A stretch of DNA of 64,000 nucleotides from Siphonodentalium dalli (GCA_032622095.1 CP136069.1:83166958-83230957), one strand, 5' to 3'. Positions 8,918-20,474 are shown, numbered from the stretch's first letter. Numbers and translations: made by a program. Notes: generated from the letters alone by a model not told the origin.

Positions 8918-11029
8918 TTTAACACTTTCATGACGTGAGTTGTGCTGGTGCAGCATTAAAAATCCTGTGCCAGTGAATTCTCTTATATCTGCGAGTCTCC
9001 CCTTGGGAGCCTCGCATACATAAGATAATGCACTGGCTTACAAGGTCAAGTTAAATATTTTAGGCCAAGGTATTCTCTTATATATGCGAGGCTCCCTATA
9101 GGAGACTCGCAAATATAAGATGAAAGTGTCAATGACACTGTAGATCAACTTGGAAAGGGAATAATTTAATGTGTTACTGTCGATGGAGTGATTAGGAATG
9201 TGGAAAGTTAAATGTCTAATACTAGTTTATCAACATGAAAAGATATATATATATACATGTATATAAAAGTAAAATCTAAGATGGTTGCTGGCGGCTATGT
9301 GTTCCAACAATTCAAAAACATTTGATAGCTTTAGTCATGCAAAGAGTAGAATCCAAAATGGCCACTGGCAGCCATGTTTTAATGCTGAATAACCCCAAAA
9401 TGACTCGTTCCTATCTACATGTCAATTTCAACAGCCATGACAAATTTTACGATGATCAGACTAAAGGTACGACCTGTAGCCCGTCATACAAAGAGTAAAA
9501 TCTAAGATGGCTGCCAGCGGCCATGTTTTTTGGCCGAATGACCTCAAAATTACTCGTTCCCATCTACAAGTCAATATTAACACCAACGACAAATGTCATG
9601 ATGATCAGATGAACAGTACGACCTGTAGCCCGTGCTAATGGATTAAATTTTGAAATCCAAGATGGCCGCTGGCAGCCATGTTTTTTTCCGAATGACCCCA
9701 AAATGACTCGTTCCCATCTACATTCCAATTTCAACAGCCATGACAAATTTTATGATGATCAGACTAAAGGTACGACCTGTAGCCCGTGCTAAAGGATTTA
9801 GTTATACAAAGAGTAAAATCCAAGATGGCTGCTGGCGGCCATGTTTTTTGGCCGAATGGCCCCAAAATGACTCGTTCCCATTTAGATGTCATTGTGAACA
9901 TCCATGACAAATTTCATGATGATCTGACCAAAGGTACGACCTGTAGCCCGTGCTAAAGGATTTAGTCATGCAAAGAGTAAAATCTAAGATGGCCGCCAGC
10001 GGCCATGTTTTTTGGCCGAATGACCCCAAAATTAATCGTTTCCCATCTAAATGTCAATATTAACATCCATGACAAATTTCATGATGATCAGACGAACAGT
10101 ACGACCTGTAGCCCATGCTAATGAATTGAATTTTGAAATCAAAGATGGCCACTGGTGGCCATGTTTTTGAGCTGAATAACCCCAAAATGACTCGTTCCCA
10201 TCTACATGTCATTGTTAACATCCATGACAAATTTTATGATGATCAGTTTAAAGGTATGACCTGTAGCCCATGCTAAAGGATTTAGTCATACAAAGAGTAA
10301 AATCCAAGATGGCTGCTGCGGCAATGTTTTTTGGCTGAATGACCCCAAAATTAATCGTTCCCATCTACATGTCAATATTAACATCCACGCCAAATTTCAT
10401 GATGATCAGACTAAAGGTACGACCTGTAGCCCGTGCTAAAGAATTTAGTCATACAAAGAGTAAAATCCAAGATGGCTGCTGGCGGCCATGTTTTTTGGCC
10501 GAATGACCCCAAAATGACTCGTTCTCATCTACATGTCATTATTAACATTCATGACAAATTTCATGATGATCAGACTAAAGGTACCACCTGTAGCCCGTGC
10601 TAAATGATTTAGTCATACAAAGAGTAAAATCCAAAATGGCTGCTGGTGGCCATGTTTTTAGGCCGAATGACCCCAAAATGACTTGTTCCCATCTACATGT
10701 CAATATTAACATCCATGACAAATTTCATGACAATAAGATGAACAGTACGGCCTGTAGCCCGTGCTAATGGATTGAATTTTGAAATCCAAGATGGCCACTG
10801 GCGGCCATGTTTTTCTTCCAAATGACCCCAAAATGACTCGTTCTCATCTACATGTCAATGTCAACATCCATGACAAATTTCATAATAATCGGACCAAAGG
10901 TATGAACTGTAGCCCATGCTAAAGGAAATTGTTGACGAATCACGCACACACATACATACACACACACGCTGAGCTAATAAGGCATTGGAACAGGGTTTTC
11001 GCAATATTTCAGGAAGCTCCAGTCAGTGT
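8918..11029. mobile_element. TTAA MITE (CATGACxGGAG family) split by a tandem-array element
   Basis: The left part, 8918-9119, begins TTAACACTTTCATGACG and runs into the second hairpin, stopping at 'gcaaatataaga'. The right part, 10977-11029, resumes 'aaggcattggaacagggttttcgc' and continues to 'ggaagctccagtca'. Joined, the two halves match intact copies such as 63050-63296, so the array at 9120-10976 landed in the hairpin stem. Confidence 0.7.
9120..10976 (+). mobile_element. Pearl/Helentron-like element with eleven core repeats of about 160 bp
   Basis: The left end contains the palindrome AGTGTCAATGACACT followed by TAGATCAACTT; the right end reads GCTGAGCTAA after a CA-rich microsatellite. 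Between them are about eleven tandem units of 155-165 bp, except the first, which is short. Each carries AAGATGGCNGC, then NGCGGCCATGTTTTT, then CCCCAAAATGACTCGTTCC and ACGACCTGTAGCCC. Subterminal inverted repeats (TAGCTCAACTT / AAGTTGAGCTA) are clear in the sister copy at 23531-24673. No ORF is conserved. The layout recalls the pearl elements of bivalves, from memory. Confidence 0.8.
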
Positions 11030-12225
11030 TGCAAACAGTCATCTTTATTATCATGATATCAAGATACCCCTCTAATTATTTAGCTGATCTGCATGTATAA
11101 TATGACCATACGCTAGCGTAATTAACAAACCACAGCTAAAACACACACATTAGCTAGGATATCTGTGTCTTTTTAATCCTATAAAATAACATCATAGATG
11201 CGTATTTCCATCAAGTAAGATTAACTTTAGGCCTTATATCATGGTGTGATGATATATTACACTCCAGACATGCACAAGGGTTCATCGACAGAGTTGGTCC
11301 TATAGAAATTTTGTGTATAAATTAGGTCATTGATATCATACATCAAGGCATGTGAGAAATCAGAGATTCACAATGCAAACAGACTACAAGCTCACCGACT
11401 CAAACTTAAAACCTAAATAAAACACTTTTAAAAGCCGTTCATTTTGAGCAAATTATTACAGAATATAAACTACCAACATCAAACTGAAAGTTTTCAAAAG
11501 TCAAGACTGTTGGTTGTTGTCTAGAGGGGAGTATTTTACTGAAATTAACCCGGCATTATAATATTGACGCTGTGTGCGCAATCCGATTGAGATGTGTACT
11601 ATATGAAGAAGCTTGTCGATTTCATAAAATGCCATATCATGTCGATTTCAACGAAACATGACAAACAACGTCATCATGTAGATTTCACCATCGACCGAAT
11701 TTGCGATAACCTGAATGTATCTTCTGCTTTGTTCATAAGTATGTGTTTCTTGTCGATTCATGAAAATAGAAGGATATATGAGGATTATCTGACTCACGTA
11801 TGTACTATGCAATATTAGGATAATTTAAACGCGATATAATAACTTTTGCTTGCATCACAAATTTCGATTTTGATTCCAGTATTGTCCCCAGCCCAGCCAG
11901 AGTGATTGAGATTTTCCCATTGCACGCGACATTATATTTTAGGCCACTCCAATGCGAATATTTGACAGTCCATAATATGTTATAATTATGTTCTCAATAA
12001 AATGTAAACCGCAATTACAAATGAACTTCACTGTGCATAATTCCAATAGTAACTCCCCTCATTTTGGAATGCCGGCCATTGAAAGACGCACACGTTTATT
12101 TCAGATTACGACATTAATGCTTTAGGCCCACCGATCTACTGTGCAACATAAGCGCTCGCAAAAATTCCAAACAGCAGTGTCGTATTAGAAAATAATTGGT
12201 GATGTCACAAAATCAGATATAGTCT
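11030..12225. other. Unassigned, with one stray minisatellite unit at 11045-11105
   Basis: A single copy of the 44-bp unit (GATACCCCTCTAATTATTTAG...CTGCATGTATAATAT) at 11050-11103 is separated by 1.1 kb from the main array. The rest is unassigned AT-rich DNA without a supported exon. Confidence 0.55.
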
Positions 12226-13070
12226 ATAGCTTTGGTTTATTAATATCTAGATATCCCTCTATTTATTTAGTTGGTCTGCATGTATAATATCTAGATACCC
12301 CTCGAGTTATTTAATTGATCTGCATGTAAACTGGCAAACTGTCTATCTTTATTATCATAATATCTAGATACCCCTCTAATTATTTTATTGATCTGTAATT
12401 ATTTAGTTGATCTGCATGTATAATATCTAATTATCCCTCTAATTATTTAGTTGATCTGCATGTATAATATCAAGATACCCCTCTAATTATTTAGTTGATC
12501 TGCATGTATAATATCTAGATACCCCTCTAATTATTTAGTTCATCTGTAATTATTTAGTTGATCTGCATATATAATATCTAAATACCCCTCTAATTATTTA
12601 GTTCATCTGTAATTATTTAGTTCATCTGCATGTATAATATCTAGATACCCCTCTAATTATTTAGTTCATCTGCATGTATAATATCTAGATACCCCTCTAA
12701 TTATTTAGTTGATCTGTAATTATTTAGTTGATCTGCATGTATAATATCTAAATACCCCTCTAATTATTTAGTTGATCTGTAATTATTTAGTTGATCTGTA
12801 ATTATTTAGTTTAATTGCATGTATAATATCTAAATACCCCTCTAATTATTTAGTTTATTTGCATGTATAATATCAAGTTACCCCCTCTAATTATTTAGTT
12901 CATCTGTAATTATTTAGTTTATTTGCATGTATAATATCTAAATACCCCTCTAATTATTTAGTTTATTTGCATGTATAATATCAAGTTACCCCCTCTAATT
13001 ATTTAATTGATTTGTATGTATGATATCTAGTTTACCCTCTAATTATTATTATCTGCATGTATAATGACAA
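12226..13070 (+). repeat. 44-bp minisatellite with interspersed 19-bp sub-units
   Basis: About 15 to 20 units of consensus ATCTAGATACCCCTCTAATT + ATTTAGTTGATCTGCATGTA + TAAT, interrupted irregularly by a shorter internal duplication CTGTAATTATTTAGTTGAT. A boundary sequence 'caaactgtctatctttatta' appears at 12339, and a close relative, 'caaactgctcatctttctcag', forms the splice acceptor of the exon at 13089. Confidence 0.85.
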
Positions 13071-13088
13071 ACTGCTCATCTTTCTCAG

Positions 13089-13149
13089 GTACAGGTATGA
13101 AACAAGAAGATAACTATGACACATTCTTCCCAGAAAGCAATACCAAAAG
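13089..13149 (+). CDS. Internal coding exon, likely last exon of the EEF1D N-terminal extension
   Basis: A 61-nt exon between tttctcag and a consensus donor AAAAG|gtaaga. Only one frame is open; it encodes TGMKQEDNYDTFFPESNTK, preceded by a split Gly codon and followed by a split Arg codon. Entry phase 1 fits the microexon at 8840. The exit leaves AG, and the next EEF1D exon starts with A, so AGA (Arg) directly precedes the EEF1D ATG. A second acceptor (gtacag) 6 nt downstream keeps frame and would drop two residues. The peptide is acidic and not recognised. An alternative is a separate upstream gene, but the phase continuity favours a fusion isoform. Confidence 0.6.
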
Positions 13150-13188
13150 GTAAGAAACATGTCAGTGCTCGGCAGTACAAGATTATTA

Positions 13189-13604
13189 ATAAGCCTGCAA
13201 ATAGTGTGTCTGTCTATGAATGACATCCACAGAGGGTGAATATAGCAGGATAGCATCACTAAATTCACCCTCTGGGGACCTCAATCTGCTTTGACCCTCA
13301 ACTACTATGATAGACCTAGGATCACTTTGAACTTCTCCAGTTGAAATTTGTGATGTTCACTCAATTATGGATTTTATCTTCTGCAAATTAAGGAATATAG
13401 AAACTTCCCAGAATGGAAAATGTAACTAAAAACGTTAATTTGATACTACATGTATAGATACTTCCCAGAGGATGAGGCATAAGCAGAATGAGGTCTCCAG
13501 AGGGTGAGTTTGGTGATGCTAACCTGCTGTGCAGGATAGCATCACTAAATTCACCCTCTGGGGACCTCATTCTGCAAATGACACACATGCTATTTGCAGG
13601 CTTG
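13189..13604. mobile_element. hAT-like foldback MITE, CAAGCCTGCAAATAG family, long form
   Basis: Left end AAGCCTGCAAATAGTGTG, right end TATTTGCAGGCTTG, with the GAGGGTGAATATAG/TTCACCCTCTGG hairpins and the long middle section. It lies 40 bp downstream of the 13149 splice donor. Its flanks (ATTATTAA / ATAATAAA) are only an imperfect 8-bp duplication. Confidence 0.75.
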
Positions 13605-13862
13605 ATAATAAATAAGAAATACACTTTCTCATGAAATAGGCTTTTAACTGAAAATAAAAATTTGAATTATGGAATGTTTATATCTATACAATGGTCACAG
13701 AAGCAGATAGCAATAGATCATATGATGGATAACAAAAATTTATTCAGCCAATTTGCACAAAATTGAAAGCATGTTCTACCAGTATGCTGAGCACCACCAT
13801 ACACTTGGTAAATTTTTTTTCGAAATTGGCTTTCTTGGATTCAAACACAGATGGGTGATCAG
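13605..13862. other. Unassigned intronic sequence
   Basis: Nothing recognised. Confidence 0.4.
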
Positions 13863-13871
13863 TGGAATATA

Positions 13872-15238
13872 TAGTCCAAGTCTTCTCGTACTAAAACTAG
13901 CTAAGATTTGGGATGGAGAGATGCTAGTGTTTAGTCCGAGAACGCGCGCATTAGCCTTCTTATGACACGAGTTAAGCGTTAATGACCCGCTCAAATAAAA
14001 CCACAATTATATGAAATAAAATATCACAATTGCGACAATAAAAGATATTTTCCGCAGAAGACATGCTATTTGATCTGAACCCCACATCAGTTGTGAATTG
14101 AAAGCGGTAATTTAATGCGAAAAGAGACATTTACCGCAATGTTTACAAATTTTTAAAAGTATGCGAACTCAGTTGACCTCGCGAACTGTGTTCGGCATTT
14201 TCCGTTGAAAATATTCCGTAGATTTTCGACTGACAACGCAAATTACGATGAATTCTCCATTGTAATCGTAATTATGTGTGTCAATAAATAAAAAATAAAT
14301 AGATTAATTAAACATTGAAGATATAAATGTATTACATTAAATAAATTACGGGGAATTACAACCCTCTCAAAGTTTAAAACAGTGTAAACACAACGAACAT
14401 TAGAATAAATAATATGGTGCTACATTTCCCACATTTGGTGGACTTCAGCGAAATTAAGATATATACTAAGCGAACAGAGCAATATACTGCTCTTGTTAAG
14501 CACACAAAAAATCAAACAAAATTTGTATAAATTTTTAACCTTAAGTTTGAAAAGTCCCACTAAAACGGAAGAACTATATTTCGAAACTGTGTGATTCGGT
14601 TCTCCGATTATTTTATCAACACAAAAGTCAAAATGCACATGGATGAAAATCACACGCATGGCAAGTCAGACACAAGAGTTCTAATTTGCTCCAATTTTGA
14701 CAAGTTGCTTGCGAAAATTGTCAACAAAACTACCTTTCTGATCCTCCATTATGTCATTAAGTTTTTAGTGCGGGAATTGTTCTCAAAGCACATTGGAAAC
14801 TGGACTTTGCGGCGATCGGTTTTCACCATTTTGTTCGGAAAACCCCGCGCTATATATAGAAACGGAAACTAGAATACTCAGAACAAACACCGGACAAAGC
14901 CGAAGTTCTTCGGAACCTGAGTTCGGCTTTCAGTTAAGTAAACAAACAGAAAAAACAACGATGTTTGTGGCAATCAACCGGAATATTCTATGTGTAATTT
15001 AACATTAAAGTTAGATTATTATACACCATTCTGACCATAAGATGTCACTCTTTCCGACGTATATAGCATCATGTATTGCTTTGTTAGGTAAATCGAGTAA
15101 AATACACCACAGATTCCCGCCACAGATCCTGGGCGTAACTCGTGTCATAAGAAGGCTATGCGCGCGATCTCGGACTAAACACTAGCATCTCTCCATCCCA
15201 AAATCTTAGCTAGTTTTAGTACGAGAAGACTTGGACTA
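13872..15238. mobile_element. Long-TIR element with 9-bp target duplication (MULE-like)
   Basis: TIRs of about 105 bp: TAGTCCAAGTCTTCTCGTAC...TATGACACGAGTTA at the left, and its complement ending GAAGACTTGGACTA at the right. A perfect 9-bp duplication TGGAATATA flanks it (13863-13871 and 15239-15247). Nine-bp duplications with long TIRs are typical of Mutator-like elements. The 1.37-kb interior holds only short frames (the longest encodes 93 residues near 14591-14872, not recognised) and a TATA-like string CTATATATAGAAAC at 14848. No transposase is visible, so it is probably non-autonomous. Confidence 0.75.
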
Positions 15239-15247
15239 TGGAATATA

Positions 15248-15543
15248 TAGAGAGCTCAAGTGGACCATTTTCTCTACTTGAAGCAAACAATTTCTATCCA
15301 CCAATATAAAACAATAATAGGTTTTAGGGTATAAATTTGTATACTAATTGTGTTAGCATTGCGTGTGGCTTCTATAAAAAAAAAGAAAAAAAAAAGCATG
15401 TAATTACACAGAATGAAACAGTAAATTGCTTATATTAATGAATGGATTCTCCCGTCTCTTCATTAGGAGAAAAATTTAACGGATATATTCAACAAAAACT
15501 AGCATCCAGAACAACCAATATCACAAGTCAAAGGAAACTAATA
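15248..15543. other. Unassigned intronic sequence with an A-rich tract at 15378-15397
   Basis: Nothing else recognised. Confidence 0.4.
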
Positions 15544-15622
15544 TTAACATATTGATTGCCGACGCCCATTCAATTACATGTAAAAGGTATGAGAAAACTC
15601 GTAGTCGGCAGTGAATGTGTAA
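15544..15622. mobile_element. Mini TTAA-type MITE, ACATTCGCTGCC family, decayed
   Basis: About 79 bp matching 56166-56242: a left arm (mutated GATTGCCGACG), a shared core CCCATTCAATTACATG, then ACTCGTAGTCGGCAGTGAATGTGT. Confidence 0.6.
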
Positions 15623-15836
15623 AGCTCAATCATATTTTACTCTTTAGTTCGAGTAGGGGTTATATGCCGAGGTATGACGACACAGATGAAGATCTCATTG
15701 CCAGTATAGAGAAAGAATACACGTGACGAACAGTGCAATGAACCAACCAATGAAAGCAGACACTAAAGCAGAGATATATGAGAAGACAAGAATTCCTGCA
15801 AGGGAAGAGAGGAGATCATGAGATATCAAATACCTA

Positions 15837-16602
15837 TTAACCCTTCCAAGACTGGAGCTTCCTGAAATTTTGAGAAAACCCTGTGCCAATGCATTCTCTT
15901 AACCCTTTGGCGAGTGGAACGACATATATGTCGTCTATCGGTTGAGGAGTAGAACGACATATATGTCGTTTCAGGAAATGTTATTTTATGTAGACATAAC
16001 TTCAATAAATCATATGATTTATAAATGATTTGTATTGGAGTTATTTTGATTAATATAATGTCCCAAATGTATAAGTGCAATCGATTATAATAACACACGT
16101 TAACAAAAAATGCACATGAATTAAAACGAATTATTGGACCCTTTTGACCCGAACTTGTCAATAATTATTGCTATGACGTTGACGTTAAATTTACTCATGA
16201 CGTCATGTATGACGTTACATATACTCTCCAAATATGGAGAAATATGTGAGGCTCCCATAGGGAGCCTCACATATATAAGAGAATGAAAATTTTGCGAAAA
16301 CCCTGTGCTAATGCATTCTTATATATGCGAGTCTCCCATAGGGAGCCTCAAATATATAAGATAATGAAAATTTTGCGAAAACCCTGTGCCAATGCATTCT
16401 TATATATATGTGAGTCTCCCCTAGGGAGCCTCGCAAATATAAGAGAATAAAAATTGGCCTAAAAATATTTACCTTGACCTTGTAAGCTAGTGTATTCTCT
16501 TATATATGTGAAGCTCCCTATTGGAGACTCGCATATATGAGAATGCACTGGCACAGGATCTTTAATGCTGCATCAGCACAGCTCCTGTCATGAAAGGGTT
16601 GA
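15837..16602. mobile_element. Composite of nested TTAA-type MITEs
   Basis: Starts TTAACCCTTCCAAGACTGG. At 15899 a different TTAA unit begins (CCCTTTGGCGAGTGGAACG) with two copies of the palindrome ACGACATATATGTCGT. From about 16230 fragments of CATGACxGGAG-family hairpins follow, with the segment 'attttgcgaaaaccctgtgc' duplicated. The right end is CTGTCATGAAAGGGTTGA. It looks like insertion of one TTAA family into another, followed by internal duplications. Confidence 0.6.
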
Positions 16603-16663
16603 TTTATCAATCAAGATACACACACCTGTAAATACAGTGATATTCAGTGGATTCCAGCAGTTA

Positions 16664-17246
16664 CAGTGATGCACTAAATAATCTACTCCTTAACCACAGC
16701 TAAATTATGGGTAATTTTTCAGGATTTAGTCGGAAATATGACTTGTTGCCATTCATCAGAAAGTTCTCACTGAGAGCTTTCCGATGAATGGCAACAAGCC
16801 ATATCTCCTTCTAAATCCTGAAAAATTACCCATAATTCTTCTGTGGTTAAGGAGTTGATTATTTAGGGCATTACTGTATTTAACTCTCTCTATACTAAAT
16901 ACAGTAATGCTCTAAGTAATCGACTTCTTAACCACAGCAAAATTATGGGTAATTTTTCAGGATTTAGTCGGAAATATGACTTGTTGCCATTTATCAGAAA
17001 GCTCTCACTGAGAGCTTTCCGGTGAATGGCAACAAGCCATATCTCATTCTAAATCCTGAAAAATTACCCATAATTCTTCTGTGGTTAAGGAGTTGATTAT
17101 TTAGGGCATTACTGTATTTAACTCTCTCTATACTAAATACAGTAATGCTCTAAGTAATCGACTTCTTAACCACAGCAAAATTATGGGTAATTTTTCAGGA
17201 TTTAGTCGGAAATATGACTTGTTGCCATTTATCAGAAAGCTCTCTC
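16664..17246 (+). repeat. Tandem triplication of the palindromic CAGTAATGCC MITE
   Basis: Two complete palindromes (16664-16876 and 16912-17114) and a third left arm (17140 onward) are joined by the same short linker, 'tatttaactctctctatactaaata'. They share private variants such as GTAATGCTCTAAGTAATCG, so the repeat arose by tandem duplication of MITE plus linker, not by separate insertions. Confidence 0.8.
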
Positions 17247-17659
17247 TATACTAAATACTCATTGAGTGGTTCCCTTAGGAAATGTTCAAATAATATGTTA
17301 GGTCGTTTGTTGAACTTATTATCTGAACATTTCTCACCAATGAATAAGATTTTTCTGCACTTATGGATTGTCTTGTATGTCGTCTGCTCATATTTTCTGA
17401 ACATCACTCAAGATGGATAATAATCCATTCCAATGGATGCTATTATAACTGAATGGGAGATTCCATATAGTACAGAAAGGGGTTAATATATGTGCCCGAT
17501 TTATAACAGACATAATTAGGATATCAGTCATATCCACGGTGATCTATTTTATTAACCAGATGATTTATACTGGGGAGGCTCAATAGCCAGGGTGTAGTCA
17601 GGGGAACTTACTTATTTTTAGGTGTTTAGTAAGTTCAGCTAACAGTCTTACAGTTTTGT
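17247..17659. other. Unassigned intronic sequence
   Basis: The stretch near 17295-17340 (TTTGTTGAACTT...ATCTGAACATTTC) recurs near 57622-57655, so part of it is a dispersed repeat. No exon seen. Confidence 0.4.
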
Positions 17660-18102
17660 TTAAAGGTACTCAATCCGACCAGATGGACCCCAAACCATCA
17701 AGATACAACATTTCTTCAAAATATGCTTCAGTTATCAGAATCAATTTATTGCAACAAAATAATGCTAACCACTGTCAGCTATGGTATCAAATTTCCCAAA
17801 ACTTGTTATTTTATCAACATTTTGTTCAACAAAATATGGCCGTATTAACACTAAAGAATCACAAAATTTGACCGTATTACCACTTGATTTTAGAGTTATC
17901 CATCTTCATCCGCAAATTTGTCCGAGACCCTCTGTTTGACCACGTGTTTCTGGGCCGCATGTTATTACACATCTCAAGAAATAAACAAACTTAAAAATTG
18001 ATATCTGATCACTCCTCGACTCGAATCAAATATTTTTTACCACCGAAGCCAAAGAAATAGTAATTTAGGAGCATCTGATTGGATTGAGTACATTTAACGT
18101 AT
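17660..18102. mobile_element. TIR element, TTTAAAGGTACTCAATCCGA family, copy 2
   Basis: Left end TTTAAAGGTACTCAATCCGA, right end GATTGGATTGAGTACATTTAA. The right half (ATCGATATCTGATCACTC-type sequence, then CTCGACTCGAATCAAATAT and AAAGAAATAGTAATTTAGG) is shared with 50330-50543. Non-coding. Confidence 0.7.
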
Positions 18103-18132
18103 TAGGTGAACACATTTAGTGTGCTATTATGG

Positions 18133-18397
18133 TTAACCCTTTCATGACTGGAGCTTCCTGAAATTTTACAAAAACCCTGTGCTGATGCATTCTCTTAAAT
18201 GCGAGTCTCCCATATAGGGAGACTCGCATATATGAGAAAATACATTGGCCTAACAGTATTTACATTGGTCTTGTAAGCCAGTGCATTCTCTTGTATATGC
18301 GAGGCTCCCTGTGGGAGGCTCGCATATATCTAGGAGAATGCACTGCCACAGGGTATTTAATGCTGCACCAGTGCAGCTCACGTCATGAAAGAGTTTA
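18133..18397. mobile_element. TTAA-flanked MITE, CATGACTGGAG family
   Basis: Starts TTAACCCTTTCATGACTGG and ends CGTCATGAAAGAGTTTA, with both hairpins present. It is bracketed by a host repeat of about 36 bp, TTAGGTGAACACAT..AGTGTGCTATTATGG, directly before the element and again directly after it, far longer than the 4-bp duplication expected from transposition. Confidence 0.75.
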
Positions 18398-18613
18398 CTT
18401 ATTAGGTGAACACATGAAGTGTGCTATTATGGTTAAATGATGGGATGTAAATTATTTACGATTGCATATTAAATGGTATGTCAAATATTTACGATTGCAT
18501 GAAACATATATGTTATTTTTATCTCAATAAACGAGAATGAAAAAGTAAACTTTTAAAAACTGTTATTCACTCCACTATTGAAGTCCCATTCAGTATCCAG
18601 GGCTGGGAATCTA

Positions 18614-18803
18614 CAGTAATGCCATAAATAATCGACTCCTTAACCACAGCTGAATTATGGGTCAACTTTTCAGGATTTAGTTGGAAATGTGGCTTGTTGC
18701 CATTCATCAGAAAGCTCTCAACAAGCCATATTTCCGACTAAATCCTGAAAATTAACCCATAATTCTCCTCTGGTTAAGGAGTCGATTATTTAGGGCATTA
18801 CTG
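18614..18803. mobile_element. Palindromic MITE, CAGTAATGCC family
   Basis: Foldback with TA on each side (ctaCAGTAATG ... CATTACTGta). The centre is shortened: the right arm resumes at AACAAGCCATATTTCC. Confidence 0.8.
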
Positions 18804-18916
18804 TATGTCATAATTTTCTTGAACATGGTGGCAAGATATCACGCCTGGTAATTTTAACATTTGTTTTTTTTCTATATTTCCCCCCCAAGATATGATGAAG
18901 CTATTAGACTAATGAG

Positions 18917-19461
18917 CAGTCTCTTTAAAACGCCGACGAAAATTTTACAATATTTACGTCCTTGGAAATCTCATTCATAATCAGTCACTGAATTGATGGG
19001 ATTCCCTCCATTTCATTGGAGAGTGGCGAAGCACCCGCGTGATTTCATTGGTTTATGGCATAACGGATCACTTCACAGATCCGAGGTCAATGACGTGTTG
19101 ACAAGTTTCCCATGCATTGTCAAACTCAACTATTGTTGAAAAACTGAATACAGACGATATATCCATAACTCATTTTACTCATCACAATATACATGTAGGA
19201 CACATCATCTTCGAGTTTTTATCAGTGAACGATATTCATGACCAATTACTCTTTCGCATCTTGTTGTATTTATAATATTTCTAAATACTATGATTCTCAC
19301 AAACACTTTATTATAAATACTACGTCAAGAATGCACTCCATATTCGGAAATGGTATATTACGTCACGTTGGGAATGCTACGTCCTTGTAGAAATGAAATT
19401 TAGTTGACACTTCTAGAGATGTACATCCGTTAGAATTATCATCATCTTTTTAAAGAGACTG
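18917..19461. mobile_element. TIR element CAGTCTCTTTAAAA with 9-bp target duplication, copy 1
   Basis: Ends CAGTCTCTTTAAAA / TTTTTAAAGAGACTG, flanked by a perfect 9-bp repeat ACTAATGAG (18908-18916 and 19462-19470). The 545-bp interior matches 59386-60135 in the opposite orientation (for example CTATGATTCTCACAAAC against GTTTGTGAGAATCGTAG). Non-autonomous. Confidence 0.75.
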
Positions 19462-19676
19462 ACTAATGAGCTATCCCAATAACTCATCTCGGATACTGTA
19501 AAAACCAGATATCGAACATATTTGTTTTAATCCTTTACCCAACAAAACGGCCAAAAACGCCCAAATAAAGCTTCAACGGCCTAAAATATCTTCGGTCTGT
19601 CTCAATAACACCATACACATATGGATATCATTGGAACCGGTTCATTGACCACATGCATTGTGATGGTTACAGTTAT
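19462..19676. other. Unassigned intronic sequence
   Basis: Nothing recognised. Confidence 0.4.
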
Positions 19677-19797
19677 GCCCTGTGCCAATGCATTCTGTTA
19701 TATATGCGAGTCGACCATAGGTCGCCTCGCATATATAAGAGAATGCATTGGTCTAAAAAAATTCTTTTTATATAAGAGAATGCATTGGCACAGGGCC
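19677..19797. repeat. Isolated hairpin module (ATATATAAGAGAATGCATTGG arms)
   Basis: CCCTGTGCCAATGCATTC... to ...GAATGCATTGGCACAGGG. One complete hairpin plus a half hairpin, without the TTAACCC ends seen elsewhere. It may be the bare internal module of the TTAA and TGTGACCC elements. Confidence 0.65.
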
Positions 19798-20474
19798 GTT
19801 CTGTTGGTTAAAGGGTTCAGGAGATTTTGGACCATATGGATAAAACTACATTATTTTTCTGTTTCTGGGTGCCCAAAAAATCCAGATTTAACCGTTGTAC
19901 GAGACCCTGCTTTCGCTTGCTCTCTTGCAAGATACATTAGAGAGAATTTGTACATCTCTTATCAAAAGTTTCCCTTGTACTTTGAAATCATTCTTCTCTT
20001 CAAGAGCTTGTTCACACTTTTTTGACAAACTATTTAATTTTCCATAAATTGTAAATTTCATTCGATTTTGTCCATTTTGTTGGCCATTTTGGAACAGACA
20101 TTCTATCAATATGGTTTACGACTACCAGGGTAAGCATTGTTTGTGTGTTATTTATTTTATTACTAATTTGGTATTAGTTGGTACACCTACCATAGAAATT
20201 CAGAATTTTGTGATACATGTACCAACTGCCATCATGGATGCCATCTTGGATTACAAGAAATTCCCAAAACTGATTTTAGCAGATTTTGGATATATGTTAT
20301 ATAGGATACTATTCTTCTTCAAAATGGAATAAATACCAACTTAGTGCAAAATTGTTTCTAGGTTGACCTAAAATTTGAGTTTATCAACCAGACTATTCTG
20401 TTAACTGTCTAGAGGCAGTATTGCTCTCTATCAAATACTCATTGGAGCCTTGCGCTAGTTCAGATCATGTACTT
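19798..20474. other. Unassigned intronic sequence
   Basis: Contains an isolated ATGGTTTACGACTACCAGG|gtaagc at 20111, which resembles a start codon followed by a donor, but its phase does not fit the EEF1D exons. No other support. Confidence 0.35.

Noticed and set aside
20108-20131. ATGGTTTACGACTACCAGG|gtaagc as an alternative first coding exon
   Set aside because: It would end at phase 1, while the EEF1D start exon needs phase 2 for in-frame fusion. There is no promoter or second exon support.
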